A stretch of DNA of 40,303 nucleotides from CAYJAZ01 sp964371865 (GCA_964371865.1 CAYJOR010000022.1:1-40303); one strand, 5' to 3'; counted from the first letter of the stretch, positions 14,953 to 22,933 are shown. Numbers and translations: made by a program. Notes: generated by a model not told the origin, from the letters alone.

Positions 14953-15711
14953 ATGCTTACAACTCTTGAAGATTTTATCTCCTATTTCAATAGCTATGTT
15001 GAACCTTATCTGATGATAGATGAGATTGCTTCTAGCCTACGAATAAAAAAAGAACATACTTTTCAAGTATTAAGCCTTGGGCAAGAAATCATGAAAGATT
15101 TTCCTGAGAATTTACATTTTCCGCTTCAACTTGCCTGCCTTTTTCATGATATCGGTAGATTTGAGCAAATGAGAATCTACAAAACCTTCCATGACCCAAT
15201 ATCATGTAATCATGCACTTTTGAGTATGAAAGTTCTAAAAGATAATAAAGTATTCAAAGATATTCCCAAAGAAATACGTGAACTTGCTTATACTGCTATT
15301 GCGTTACATAACCGTTTTATTTTTCCTACTAAGCTACCGGAGAATCATAATATTATTTCTTTAGCTGTGCGTGATGCCGATAAAATTGATATTTTACGTG
15401 TCATGGTAGAAAATTTCGTCAATGCAAAAGAAGATAGTGATACCTTACTCTTACATGTTAAAGATGAGCCTACTTACACTCCTGAAATTCTTCAATCCTA
15501 CCTAGAAAAGTCTGCTATTCGCTATTCCGATTTGCGCTATGTTAATGATTTCAGGATATTACTTTGTGGGTGGTTAAATGACATTAACTACTCGACTTCA
15601 TTTAAAATCATTAAAGAAAAAAATTATTTCCTGACTATTTTAAAAGATTTACCTGATAGTGATGGAATAAATCAACTAAAAGAAGAAGTAAGTCTTTTAT
15701 TAAATTCATAA
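14953..15711 (+). CDS. HD-domain phosphohydrolase
   Basis: A 252-residue protein of the HD superfamily, metal-dependent phosphohydrolases acting on nucleotides or phosphodiesters. The metal ligands are visible: H35, the H65-D66 doublet in LACLFHDIGRF, and an Asp in the RDADKIDILRV segment near residues 141-143. Additional conserved His residues (HDP, about 80; HN, about 119) fit the family. The frame extends upstream to an ATG at 14917, but that would overlap the 53-residue gene by 35 bases. The ATG at 14953, one base after that gene's stop, is preferred, though its Shine-Dalgarno is weak. Substrate is unknown; it could be a nucleotidase or a signalling-nucleotide hydrolase. Confidence 0.85.
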   Translation: MLTTLEDFISYFNSYVEPYLMIDEIASSLRIKKEHTFQVLSLGQEIMKDFPENLHFPLQLACLFHDIGRFEQMRIYKTFHDPISCNHALLSMKVLKDNKVFKDIPKEIRELAYTAIALHNRFIFPTKLPENHNIISLAVRDADKIDILRVMVENFVNAKEDSDTLLLHVKDEPTYTPEILQSYLEKSAIRYSDLRYVNDFRILLCGWLNDINYSTSFKIIKEKNYFLTILKDLPDSDGINQLKEEVSLLLNS

Positions 15712-15744
15712 TAGCCCTCTAATTTCTTTTGCTGTATTCTTTAT

Positions 15745-15773
15745 TTGCAATTTTCTCGTTTTTTAGCTATTAA
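15745..15773 (+). promoter_or_regulatory. Sigma70-type promoter before the TVP38-like gene
   Basis: TTGCAA (15745-15750), a 17-bp spacer, TATTAA (15768-15773), about 50 bp before the start codon at 15825. Confidence 0.6.
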
Positions 15774-15824
15774 CTGCCTTGTTTCTTCTTTTGCAAGAAC
15801 ACATTTTGGAAAAAAACACACACT

Positions 15825-16439
15825 ATGAAATTAAATAATAAAATAAATATAGAGTTTATGCACTTACTAAGCCTTACAGGTATTGTGGTTCTTGCAACGC
15901 TCTTTATCTATGGCTACAATAGCGGTTATCTTACATCAATTGAAGAACTACAAAAACTTATGAAAGAATATGGTGTGATTGCACCTTTAATCTTTATTTT
16001 ATCACAAGTTGTGCAAGTTGTTTTTCCTATTGTTCCGGGTGGGCTTGGCTGTCTTGCCGGAGTATTCTTATTTGGTCCTTATTGGGGATTTTTATATAAT
16101 TATATCGGCATTGTGATCGGCTCTCTTATTGTTTTTGGTATTTCACGTTTGTATGGTAAGAGGTTACTTTTTCTATTCTTCCCAAAACGCACAATAGCTA
16201 AATATATGAAATGGACGCGTGAAGGAAATCGCTTTACAAAACTTTTTGCTTTAGCGATATTTTTCCCTGTTGCTCCTGATGATTTACTCTGCTACATCGC
16301 CGGCACAACCAAGATGAAATGGCAAGAGTTCACGCTTATTATTGTTTTAGGAAAACCAATGTCAATTGCTCTATATAGCTTAGTTTTAGTTGTTTTATAT
16401 GAGCAGTTTATTACATTTATTAAGACTTTAGGATTTTAG
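15825..16439 (+). CDS. TVP38/TMEM64 (DedA-like) membrane protein
   Basis: A 204-residue polytopic inner-membrane protein. The N-terminal helix (about residues 11-32) is followed by the family core: KEYGVIAPLIFILSQVVQVV, then FPIVPGGLGCLAGVFLFGP with the conserved proline/glycine re-entrant-loop motif. GSLIVFGISRLYGKR and FPVAPDDLLCYIAGTTKM follow, and a last helix closes the protein. DedA/TVP38 relatives act as lipid scramblases or flippases and in envelope homeostasis; which substrate this one uses cannot be told. It is followed after seven bases by a GT4 glycosyltransferase, suggesting a joint role in a glycolipid or surface glycan. The Shine-Dalgarno is weak. Confidence 0.85.
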   Translation: MKLNNKINIEFMHLLSLTGIVVLATLFIYGYNSGYLTSIEELQKLMKEYGVIAPLIFILSQVVQVVFPIVPGGLGCLAGVFLFGPYWGFLYNYIGIVIGSLIVFGISRLYGKRLLFLFFPKRTIAKYMKWTREGNRFTKLFALAIFFPVAPDDLLCYIAGTTKMKWQEFTLIIVLGKPMSIALYSLVLVVLYEQFITFIKTLGF

Positions 16440-16446
16440 AGGTTTT

Positions 16447-17442
16447 ATGAAAGTTCTTGTTTATATGGGATGTTTTAAGTTACTGGAAAAAAGTGGCATT
16501 GGTCGCTCAATGCTTCACCAAAAGCTTATCCTTGAAAGAGAGGGTTTGCACGTTGATGAACCACAAAATGATGCTGATATTGTTCATATCAACACTGTTA
16601 TGCCCGATTCTGTTCTTTTTGCATTCAAATCAAAGTTACAGAGAAAGAAAATTGTCTATTACGGACATTCTACAATGGAAGATTTCAAAAATTCTTTTTT
16701 TGCCTCAAATCTTCTGGCTCCTATTTTTAAGCAATGGATTAAGTTTTGCTATAATCTTGGAGATGTAATTGTAACTCCTACAAATTACTCAAAAAATATT
16801 TTAGATACTTATGGACTAAAAAAAAATGTCTACCCTTTATCGAATGGGATAGATACTGAATTTTTCTCTCCTAAGAATATTGACAAGTCAGCCTTTTGCG
16901 AAAAATACGGCATTGCAGAGCATGAAAAAATTGTAATTTCAGTAGGTCATCTTATCGAAAGAAAAGGTATACTTGACTTTATAGAACTTGCGCGCCGTAT
17001 GCCCCACGTTAAATTTATTTGGTTTGGTTATACCAACATGTCTCTAGTACCAAGAGCAATTAAAGACGCTATAGCTAGCGCACCGAAAAATCTTATATTT
17101 GCCGGCTATGTCACAAAAGAAGAACTGCGCGACGCTTATTGCATTGCTGACTTATTTGCCTTTATGAGCCATGAGGAAACAGAAGGAATTGTTGTTCTTG
17201 AAGCTCTTGCCTGTAAAATTCCTATGATTGTACGCTCTATTCCTGTTTATGAAGACTGGCTTGAGGATAATAAAAATGTCTATAAAGCAAACTCACTTGA
17301 ATCTTTCCATATAAAAACACGAGCTATTCTTTCAAAAGCTATTCCATCACTAACAGAAGAGGGACGTAAAGTTGCTCATTCACGCAGTATATCAGCTATA
17401 GGACAGAAATTGAAAGATATATATTTTAGAGAGTTAATATAG
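16447..17442 (+). CDS. Glycosyltransferase family 4
   Basis: A 331-residue GT-B enzyme that transfers a sugar from an activated donor. The N-terminal acceptor half starts MKVLVYMGCFKLLEKSGIGR with the glycine-rich loop, and contains YYGHSTMEDFKNSF. The donor half contains PLSNGIDTEFFSP, SVGHLIERKGILDF and the EX7E motif HEETEGIVVLEALA. It lacks membrane segments and resembles diacylglycerol/lipid glycosyltransferases and other cell-surface GT4 enzymes; the exact product is not determinable. AGAGG precedes the ATG, and the gap to the TVP38-like gene is seven bases, so the two are cotranscribed. Confidence 0.88.
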   Translation: MKVLVYMGCFKLLEKSGIGRSMLHQKLILEREGLHVDEPQNDADIVHINTVMPDSVLFAFKSKLQRKKIVYYGHSTMEDFKNSFFASNLLAPIFKQWIKFCYNLGDVIVTPTNYSKNILDTYGLKKNVYPLSNGIDTEFFSPKNIDKSAFCEKYGIAEHEKIVISVGHLIERKGILDFIELARRMPHVKFIWFGYTNMSLVPRAIKDAIASAPKNLIFAGYVTKEELRDAYCIADLFAFMSHEETEGIVVLEALACKIPMIVRSIPVYEDWLEDNKNVYKANSLESFHIKTRAILSKAIPSLTEEGRKVAHSRSISAIGQKLKDIYFRELI

Positions 17443-17546
17443 CATTCTTGAGAGATATTGTATATCTTCGAGACTGTGAACCCCTTATTTCCATCAAAAA
17501 AATGTGATTTTTTTCCTCAAGAAATAATAATCCCAACTCCTAAACA

Positions 17547-17575
17547 TTGACATTCTTATAAAAACTGACTATCCT
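17547..17575 (+). promoter_or_regulatory. Sigma70-type promoter of hemL
   Basis: A consensus -35 TTGACA (17547-17552), a 17-bp spacer and TATCCT (17570-17575), about 40 bp upstream of the hemL ATG. Confidence 0.7.
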
Positions 17576-17616
17576 TTCCAAAATTTTATAAGATACAATA
17601 TTATAAGGATAGATAT

Positions 17617-18885
17617 ATGAAAACATCAGCTGAACTTTTTGATCGTGCTAATAAAGTTATTCCCGGTGGCGTAAACAGCCCTGTTAGAGCTTGTAAAAGT
17701 GTTGATTCAACTCCTCTTTTCATTGCAAAAGCAAAAGGAACAAAAATCACTACTGTTGAGGGGCAAGAACTTACTGATTTTGTTCTCTCATGGGGGCCTA
17801 TGATTTTAGGTCATAATCACCCGAAAGTTGCTGTTGCTCTAAACCAAGCTATTCCTAACGGAACAAGCTATGGCGCACCTTGCGAAAATGAAGTTATTCT
17901 TGCGGAAGAAGTTATTGCTGCAATGCCATCGCTCGAAATGGTACGTATGGTTAACTCGGGTACTGAAGCTACAATGTCAGCTCTTCGTCTTGCACGTGCG
18001 GTTACAAAACGTAATAAAGTAATTAAATTTATCGGCTGTTATCATGGTCATGCTGACCCATTCCTAGCTTCTGCCGGTTCTGGACTTGCAACTCTTGCTA
18101 TTCCAGGCACTCCTGGTGTAACCGAAGCTACTGTTGCGGATACTCTCGTTGTTCCTTATAACGATATCGAAGCTGTACGCGAAACTTTCAAACTCTATCC
18201 GAATCAAATCGCTGCTGTTATTATCGAACCTGTAGCGGCTAATATGGGTCTTGTTCTTCCTAAAGAAAACTTCCTTAAAGAATTACGTGACCTTACAACA
18301 CAAGAAAATGCTCTTCTAATTTTTGATGAAGTTATCACCGGTTTCCGTATGTCATACGGCGGTGCTCAAGAATACTACGGCATTGACCCTGACTTAACCA
18401 CATTTGGTAAAATCATTGGTGGTGGCCTTCCTGTAGGTGCTTATGGTGGTAAGCGCAAATTTATGGAACAAATAGCTCCTTGCGGAAATGTTTATCAAGC
18501 AGGAACTCTTTCAGGAAATCCACTTGCAATGGCTGCCGGTATCGCAACTTTAAAAATCCTTAAAGAAATGGATTACAAAGCTCTCGAACAAAGATCCGCT
18601 GTATTTGCTAAAAAGATTGAAGATATCCTAAAATCAAAAAATCTTCCTGTTCAAGTAAAACAAATTGCTTCAATGCTCACCATTTATTTCACTGAAAATG
18701 AAATTGTAGACTTTGCATCAGTAAGTACCGCAGATGCTGCGCTTTATACCAAATTCTATAAACATATGCGTAATAATAACATCTATATTGCTCCATCTGC
18801 TTTTGAAGTTGCAATGCTTAGCTTCCAGCATACAGAAGAAGATTTCGATAACTTCCTTAAAGCTGTTGAATCATTCCAAGCATAA
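17617..18885 (+). CDS. hemL: Glutamate-1-semialdehyde 2,1-aminomutase
   Basis: PLP enzyme that converts glutamate-1-semialdehyde to 5-aminolevulinate, feeding haem, sirohaem and corrinoid synthesis by the C5 pathway. The 422-residue length is normal. IPGGVNSPVRACKSV near the N-terminus is diagnostic. MVRMVNSGTEATMSALRLAR and the PLP-binding LIFDEVITGFR are intact. The Schiff-base lysine is K265 in TTFGKIIGGGLPVGAYGG. The Shine-Dalgarno AAGGATAG is well placed. It is a single-gene unit with its own promoter and a following hairpin. No other tetrapyrrole gene is in the window. Confidence 0.98.
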   Translation: MKTSAELFDRANKVIPGGVNSPVRACKSVDSTPLFIAKAKGTKITTVEGQELTDFVLSWGPMILGHNHPKVAVALNQAIPNGTSYGAPCENEVILAEEVIAAMPSLEMVRMVNSGTEATMSALRLARAVTKRNKVIKFIGCYHGHADPFLASAGSGLATLAIPGTPGVTEATVADTLVVPYNDIEAVRETFKLYPNQIAAVIIEPVAANMGLVLPKENFLKELRDLTTQENALLIFDEVITGFRMSYGGAQEYYGIDPDLTTFGKIIGGGLPVGAYGGKRKFMEQIAPCGNVYQAGTLSGNPLAMAAGIATLKILKEMDYKALEQRSAVFAKKIEDILKSKNLPVQVKQIASMLTIYFTENEIVDFASVSTADAALYTKFYKHMRNNNIYIAPSAFEVAMLSFQHTEEDFDNFLKAVESFQA

Positions 18886-18910
18886 TTTTTGAGACTAGGG
18901 ATTTCTTTTC

Positions 18911-18960
18911 TTGAGGGGAAAACCACGTTTTTTTGATAGAAACGAGTTTTTTCCCCTCAA
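18911..18960 (+). terminator. Hairpin after hemL
   Basis: TTGAGGGGAAAA (18911-18922) pairs with TTTTCCCCTCAA (18949-18960), and CGTTT (18926-18930) pairs with AAACG (18940-18944). It lies 25 bases behind the hemL stop. It has no T-run after the stem (C-rich instead). A member of the shared GGGGAAAA hairpin family. Confidence 0.7.
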
Positions 18961-19002
18961 ACTCCCCCCTTTCCTTAAAAAACATTTGATATAAATTAAT
19001 AT

Positions 19003-19050
19003 AAAAGCCTTCCTCTAAATTCCTTGTTATGGATTATGAGAAAGGCTTTT
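19003..19050. terminator. Bidirectional terminator between hemL and the ABC cluster
   Basis: AAAAGCCTT (19003-19011) and AAGGCTTTT (19042-19050) close a longer imperfect stem (CTC/GAG and AAT/ATT pairs inside). A-run and T-run flanks make it plausible in both directions between convergent genes. Confidence 0.75.
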
Positions 19051-19132
19051 CTTGTTATTTGAAATTTTATATTATTAACGACTTTTAGAAAAGTCTAACT
19101 TACTGAAATTTATATAATTGTTTTCTAAGAAA

Positions 19133-19142
19133 GGGGGGGGGG
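19133..19142. repeat. Run of ten G
   Basis: A homopolymer of ten G on the plus strand, 31 bases beyond the stop of the permease gene, followed by AACTCCC which can fold back on it. It is outside any gene. Runs of this length can vary by slippage. Confidence 0.8.
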
Positions 19143-19173
19143 AACTCCCTCTCGAAAAAAAATTCAAAACTTC

Positions 19174-20097
19174 TTAATTAAGCGGTTTCCATTTTATTCT
19201 TCTCTCTAGATTTGTAAATATTGCTGTACAAAGCCGAGATATAAAGAAGTAGAGAATCATACATACAATCCAAACTTCAAATGTAAGACGTGTAACCGCC
19301 ATCACCTCAAGCGACTGAAATGTCAACTCAGGAAGAGAAACAAGAGCGGCAAGAGCAGAATCTTTAAAGATTGAAACTGTCTGTCCTGCAAGTGGTGGAA
19401 GCATGATTGGCTTTGCCTGTGGAAGAATAACATACCACAAAGATTGAAGTTTATTAAATCCAAGAGATGAAGCCGCTTCCATTTGAGTCTTAGAAATACT
19501 CTCAATGCTTGAACGTACTATTTCAGAGATATAAACGCCTTCATAAATTCCTAAAGCTATAATGGCTGAGGTCATACCCTCTATCTGCATTGGAGGCGAA
19601 AATATATAGGTAAATATTTCAAGCCCGCTTGGTGAAAGAGTGTAAGCGAAATCTTGAAGTGCAAACACGAAATTAGAAAAAAATTGACCCGAAAAGAAAT
19701 AAATCAAAAATATGAATATTAATGGCGGTATATTTCTAATAGTCTGAACAAATATTGTAAACGGCAAAACTGCAAGCCCGCGCTTATTTGCTGTGTATGA
19801 ACCAACACATAAACCAAAGATAATAGCCACAATAAACGACCATATCCCAAGCCTTACAGTCATGAAAAAGCCCTTTGTCAGCATACCAAGTTGCAATTCG
19901 CCACTTTTATTTTCATAGGCAATATAGGGCATAAGCCTTTCCCATCGCCAGACTCTTTCACTTTCAAAGAATACGTTCCAAAGGGAAAATATTACTATAA
20001 ATGCGATGATACCAAGCAATATATGGTCAGTTCTATTGAGATTTGACCATGATCTTGGTGCTGTTGTACCCGGTATAATTGTTGAGGGCTTTTTCAT
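19174..20097 (-). CDS. Polar amino acid ABC transporter permease (second permease)
   Basis: A 307-residue inner-membrane permease of the HisM/GlnP family. A long N-terminal segment with one extra helix (about residues 28-45, HILLGIIAFIVIFSLWNVFF) precedes the core: MLTKGFFMTVRLGIWSFIVAI, then FVQTIRNIPPLIFIFLIYFF. The ATPase-contact EAA loop is QMEAASSLGFNKLQSLWYVILPQA, followed by PLAGQTVSIFKDSALAALVS. It works with the neighbouring binding protein and the other permease to import an amino acid. No ATP-binding subunit is nearby. It is the last gene of the minus-strand cluster, 26 bases after the binding protein. A weak AAAGAG site precedes the ATG. Confidence 0.9.
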   Translation of the reverse strand: MKKPSTIIPGTTAPRSWSNLNRTDHILLGIIAFIVIFSLWNVFFESERVWRWERLMPYIAYENKSGELQLGMLTKGFFMTVRLGIWSFIVAIIFGLCVGSYTANKRGLAVLPFTIFVQTIRNIPPLIFIFLIYFFSGQFFSNFVFALQDFAYTLSPSGLEIFTYIFSPPMQIEGMTSAIIALGIYEGVYISEIVRSSIESISKTQMEAASSLGFNKLQSLWYVILPQAKPIMLPPLAGQTVSIFKDSALAALVSLPELTFQSLEVMAVTRLTFEVWIVCMILYFFISRLCTAIFTNLERRIKWKPLN

Positions 20098-20123
20098 ATA
20101 TTACTCTTTATTACTTTTCAGAA

Positions 20124-20909
20124 TTACTCTTCTGACCAATCTTTACCTTTGAACCAATACGCTTCACGTTCAGCAAGCCAACCGTCTGCAGTGCGAGCAG
20201 CAATCCATTCATTAAGGATTTTTAAAGTTTCTTCGTCACCTTTTTTCACTGCCATACCAATAGGTTCTTTATAATCTTCTATTTCAAAAGGAACAAAAAC
20301 TTCATTAGGATTATCTGCAGCTGCGAATGATGGAAGAGGCGCAGATGTTAAGAAAGCATGCGCTCTGCCAGAGATAACTTCTTCAACACATGGAGCTTCA
20401 TCAGCAAACTGACGAATAGTCGCATTTGGAAAAAGTTTTTTTGCATAAAGAGCAGGAGTTGAACCAGTACGAGTAATAATAGTGACTTCCTGCTTATTAA
20501 AGTCTGCCATATTTTCTAACTTTCCGGCTTTAGAAACACTTGCAAGGAGTTCAAGCTCTGTAAAGTCGTAAGGATCTGTAAAACTTACTTGCTCTGAGCG
20601 TTCAGGGGTTACGCCCATACCACCGATGATAACGTCAAACTTTCCTGCTAGTAAAGCCGGAATAATACCATTCCACGCGGTAGGAGCAAGTTGAAGACGT
20701 AAGCCTAAATCTTTTGCAAGTCTAGTTGCAACATCTATTTCAAAGCCAACAAATTCGCCGGCTTTATTTTGCATTGCCCATGGCACAAATGATGAAAAAC
20801 CAACACGTAATACACCGCGGTTTTCTGCTTTTGCTATTGTGGAGTCAGCAGCAAATGCGCCACTTGTCATAAAACAAAACATCAAAACGAGTAACAAAAT
20901 CTTCTTCAT
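20124..20909 (-). CDS. Periplasmic amino acid-binding protein of an ABC importer
   Basis: A 261-residue SBP_bac_3-type binding protein. It has a clear Sec signal peptide, MKKILLLVLMFCFMTSGAFA, with cleavage expected after the AFA. The mature protein has the family pattern GVLRVGFSSFVPWAMQNKAGEFVGFEIDVA, LLAGKFDVIIGGMGVTPERSEQVSFTDPY and the ligand-pocket Arg in RTGSTPALYAK. It delivers a polar amino acid to the membrane permeases on either side. The ligand cannot be inferred from sequence. GGAGAGATC provides the ribosome binding site. The permease-SBP-permease order is compact with gaps of about 20-26 bases. Confidence 0.93.
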   Translation of the reverse strand: MKKILLLVLMFCFMTSGAFAADSTIAKAENRGVLRVGFSSFVPWAMQNKAGEFVGFEIDVATRLAKDLGLRLQLAPTAWNGIIPALLAGKFDVIIGGMGVTPERSEQVSFTDPYDFTELELLASVSKAGKLENMADFNKQEVTIITRTGSTPALYAKKLFPNATIRQFADEAPCVEEVISGRAHAFLTSAPLPSFAAADNPNEVFVPFEIEDYKEPIGMAVKKGDEETLKILNEWIAARTADGWLAEREAYWFKGKDWSEE

Positions 20910-20930
20910 GATCTCTCCGAGTTAAAAGAT

Positions 20931-21818
20931 TTAATGTAGGATTCCTTTTTTCTTTTTTGCATACTTTGCATAATATCCTAAAGGAACACTTACAAAAGAT
21001 GTTAATACCAAATAAAATAATGCAACAATCAACCAAATTTCAAAAGATAAATAAGTTTCTGATATAAGTTCAGTCGCTCTTAAAGTTAAATCCGCAACCG
21101 AAATTGCAGAAACTAAAGAGGTATCTTTTATCAATGAAACCATCTGACCTGTTAAACTTGGAAGTATATTACTAATTGCTTGCGGAAGGACAATAATTCT
21201 ACCTGCCTGCATGGTGCTAAAGCCTAATGAAAATCCAGCTTCCCACTGAGTAAAAGGAACAGATTTAAATCCTGCCCTAAATATTTCAGCCATATATGCC
21301 CCCTCAAAACAAGCAAGGGCAACACAGGCCGCTAAAAATGGACTTAAGGAAAAAACTGGTGCAAATACAAAATATACTAAGTATAATTGCATAAGTAAAG
21401 GAGTGTTACGAACAATTCCAATAAATCCCTTAGCTAGCAAATGAGCAACCGGAGATGCTGATAAATTCATTGTCGCAAGCAATACTCCAATTCCTAAAGC
21501 AAATACGAGACTTACTGCAATAAGCTCAAAGGTAACTACAAGAGATTTTAGTAAAACTCCAAAAACAATACCACTTTCAGAATACGATATAATATGAGGA
21601 AAAACTTTATCAAATTGCCAGTTATACGACTGTGCAATGTAAATAAAAAATAAGGCGGTCAACACTAGAAAAGCCGTAGAAAAGATTATCGGAAAAAGAT
21701 TTTCTCTCAGTCCTTCTAGCTTGGTGCGTTTGCTTTTTCCAAGGTCTATAAGTTGCTGACTTGTTTTAATTTCTTGCTCGTCTTGATTTGAAGGTGGACT
21801 ATTAAGTATTGTTGACAT
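20931..21818 (-). CDS. Polar amino acid ABC transporter permease (first permease)
   Basis: A 295-residue permease, paralogous to the one at 19174. The cytoplasmic N-terminal 40 residues are polar and charged, followed by a helix (about 44-66). The transporter core is VLLKSLVVTFELIAVSLVFALG, then KGFIGIVRNTPLLMQLYLVYF. The EAA loop is WEAGFSLGFSTMQAGRIIVLPQA, followed by TGQMVSLIKDTSLVSAISVADL. Two non-identical permeases suggest a heterodimeric channel. It lies 19 bases downstream of the MarR gene, so it is probably transcribed from the MarR promoter. Confidence 0.92.
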   Translation of the reverse strand: MSTILNSPPSNQDEQEIKTSQQLIDLGKSKRTKLEGLRENLFPIIFSTAFLVLTALFFIYIAQSYNWQFDKVFPHIISYSESGIVFGVLLKSLVVTFELIAVSLVFALGIGVLLATMNLSASPVAHLLAKGFIGIVRNTPLLMQLYLVYFVFAPVFSLSPFLAACVALACFEGAYMAEIFRAGFKSVPFTQWEAGFSLGFSTMQAGRIIVLPQAISNILPSLTGQMVSLIKDTSLVSAISVADLTLRATELISETYLSFEIWLIVALFYLVLTSFVSVPLGYYAKYAKKKKGILH

Positions 21819-21837
21819 AGCTTTACTCTACAAGAAT

Positions 21838-22293
21838 TTAATCATTCTGTGAATGAGAAACTTCATTATTTATATTTTCTTGCATTCTTTCGATGTAAGC
21901 AAGGAAAGTTTGTTTTTCTTCTTCACTGAAACCTTTCCAGAGAGAAGTATTCAATTCTTCAGAAATATTCCAAAAATGACTTTCAAAGCTTCTTCCTTTT
22001 TCTGTAAGGCAAAGATTTTTTATTCTTACATCTTCCTTGCTTGGTTCACGCTTAATAAAACCAACTTTTTCAAGCTTATCCACAAGCACGGTCAATGTAC
22101 TCTTGCACTTTCCAATGCGACTTGCAATTTTAGACATTGGTTGCTTATCTTCTTTATAGAGTTGGAGAAGAATATCTCCATGTGACACCATAAGACCTTT
22201 TGCTCCGACCTTATCAATGTTTTTCACAAGGAAGTTATCTATTGCATTACGCAGTCTATAAATTGATTTTACAACAATATCAGGTTTTAGCAT
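21838..22293 (-). CDS. MarR-family transcriptional regulator
   Basis: A 151-residue winged-helix DNA-binding protein. After the N-terminal dimerisation helix comes the wHTH: QLYKEDKQPMSKIASRIGKCKSTLTVLVDKLEKVGFI, then the wing KREPSKEDVRIKNLCLTEKGRSF. The C-terminal helix completes the dimer interface. It leads the operon with the amino acid transporter genes. Its promoter at 22357-22329 is overlapped by a good MarR-type palindrome, so it likely represses itself and the transporter, with an unknown ligand. AAGGTGAG precedes the ATG. Confidence 0.92.
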   Translation of the reverse strand: MLKPDIVVKSIYRLRNAIDNFLVKNIDKVGAKGLMVSHGDILLQLYKEDKQPMSKIASRIGKCKSTLTVLVDKLEKVGFIKREPSKEDVRIKNLCLTEKGRSFESHFWNISEELNTSLWKGFSEEEKQTFLAYIERMQENINNEVSHSQND

Positions 22294-22328
22294 TTACAAC
22301 TCACCTTAAAAATAGTTTGATATCGAAC

Positions 22329-22357
22329 AGTATAAGGCTTAATTTATTAGTTGTCAA
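22329..22357 (-). promoter_or_regulatory. Sigma70 promoter of the MarR-transporter operon
   Basis: On the minus strand, a consensus TTGACA (22357-22352), a 17-bp spacer and TATACT (22334-22329), 36 bp upstream of the MarR start codon. One of the closest matches to consensus in the window. Confidence 0.85.
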
Positions 22358-22366
22358 GACAATTAG
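22348..22366. promoter_or_regulatory. Probable MarR operator over the -35 box
   Basis: The imperfect palindrome TTAGTTGTC-AA-GACAATTAG (22348-22366), with core TTGTCAAGACAA, covers the TTGACA of the MarR promoter. Size and symmetry fit a MarR dimer site. Inferred autoregulation. Confidence 0.65.
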
Positions 22367-22375
22367 GATTAATTA

Positions 22376-22564
22376 CTAAATATTTATCTTTTTTTGTCCT
22401 TCCGTGATGGTTTCAAGGACAACTTTATGAATAGCAGGGAAAATTTCTGCAAAATTTGAAGGAGAAAGCCTTTGAGTCTCGATAAACTTCACAGCTATTT
22501 CCTTGCTTACTTGCAAAGCTTCCTTATTAAGTTTATGAATACTTTGTTCTCTGTTATATGACAT
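22376..22564 (-). CDS. Small conserved-looking protein, 62 residues
   Basis: An all-helical, soluble-looking 62-residue protein with its own consensus promoter and a good ribosome binding site (GAGG, five bases before the ATG), so I treat it as real. The segment ALQVSKEIAVKFIETQRLSPSN followed by FAEIFPAIHKVVLETI resembles the helical N-terminal part of MucR/Ros-type regulators, but the zinc-finger half is missing. It may be a stand-alone oligomerisation domain or belong to an unrelated family; the resemblance is from memory and weak. It ends about 19 bases before the -35 box of the MarR promoter on the same strand, so it forms a separate short unit. Confidence 0.75.
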   Translation of the reverse strand: MSYNREQSIHKLNKEALQVSKEIAVKFIETQRLSPSNFAEIFPAIHKVVLETITEGQKKINI

Positions 22565-22596
22565 ACTTTCCTCAAAGTTAGTTTCCGATTTTATAA

Positions 22597-22625
22597 AGCA
22601 TACCTTTTACCCCTTACTTTGTCAA
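22597..22625 (-). promoter_or_regulatory. Sigma70 promoter of the 62-residue protein gene
   Basis: On the minus strand, TTGACA (22625-22620), a 17-bp spacer and TATGCT (22602-22597), 33 bp upstream of the start codon at 22564. Confidence 0.8.
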
Positions 22626-22892
22626 ATATACATATAAATAAATATTTTACTTATTAAAAAATAATAAAACTTTTGAAAAATTCACGTCAATTTAATTCTA
22701 TTTAGGAACGCTCCCTAACTTGATAAAATGAAATTATATATTATAATTCTAAATCTCACCGTTTGCACATTTTTTGTTTAACCATATATTTAAACGCAAC
22801 GAAATTAAAAATTTTGTATAGAAAAAGAGGGGCATCCCCAAAAAATACAAATTAGATTCGCGTAATTGAAATTTTACCTAAACTCTTTAAAC

Positions 22893-22921
22893 TTGAATTA
22901 GTTTCAGAAATCTATTATAAG
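22893..22921 (+). promoter_or_regulatory. Sigma70-type promoter of the dnaE operon
   Basis: TTGAAT (22893-22898), a 17-bp spacer, TATAAG (22916-22921). Predicted transcription start is near 22928, just before the leader hairpin. Confidence 0.65.
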
Positions 22922-22933
22922 AAAAGATATAAG

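Noticed and set aside
17447..17470. Imperfect hairpin AGATAT-TGT-ATATCT after the GT4 gene
   Set aside because: Short AT-rich stem with no T-run; could be chance in this composition and is not listed as a terminator.
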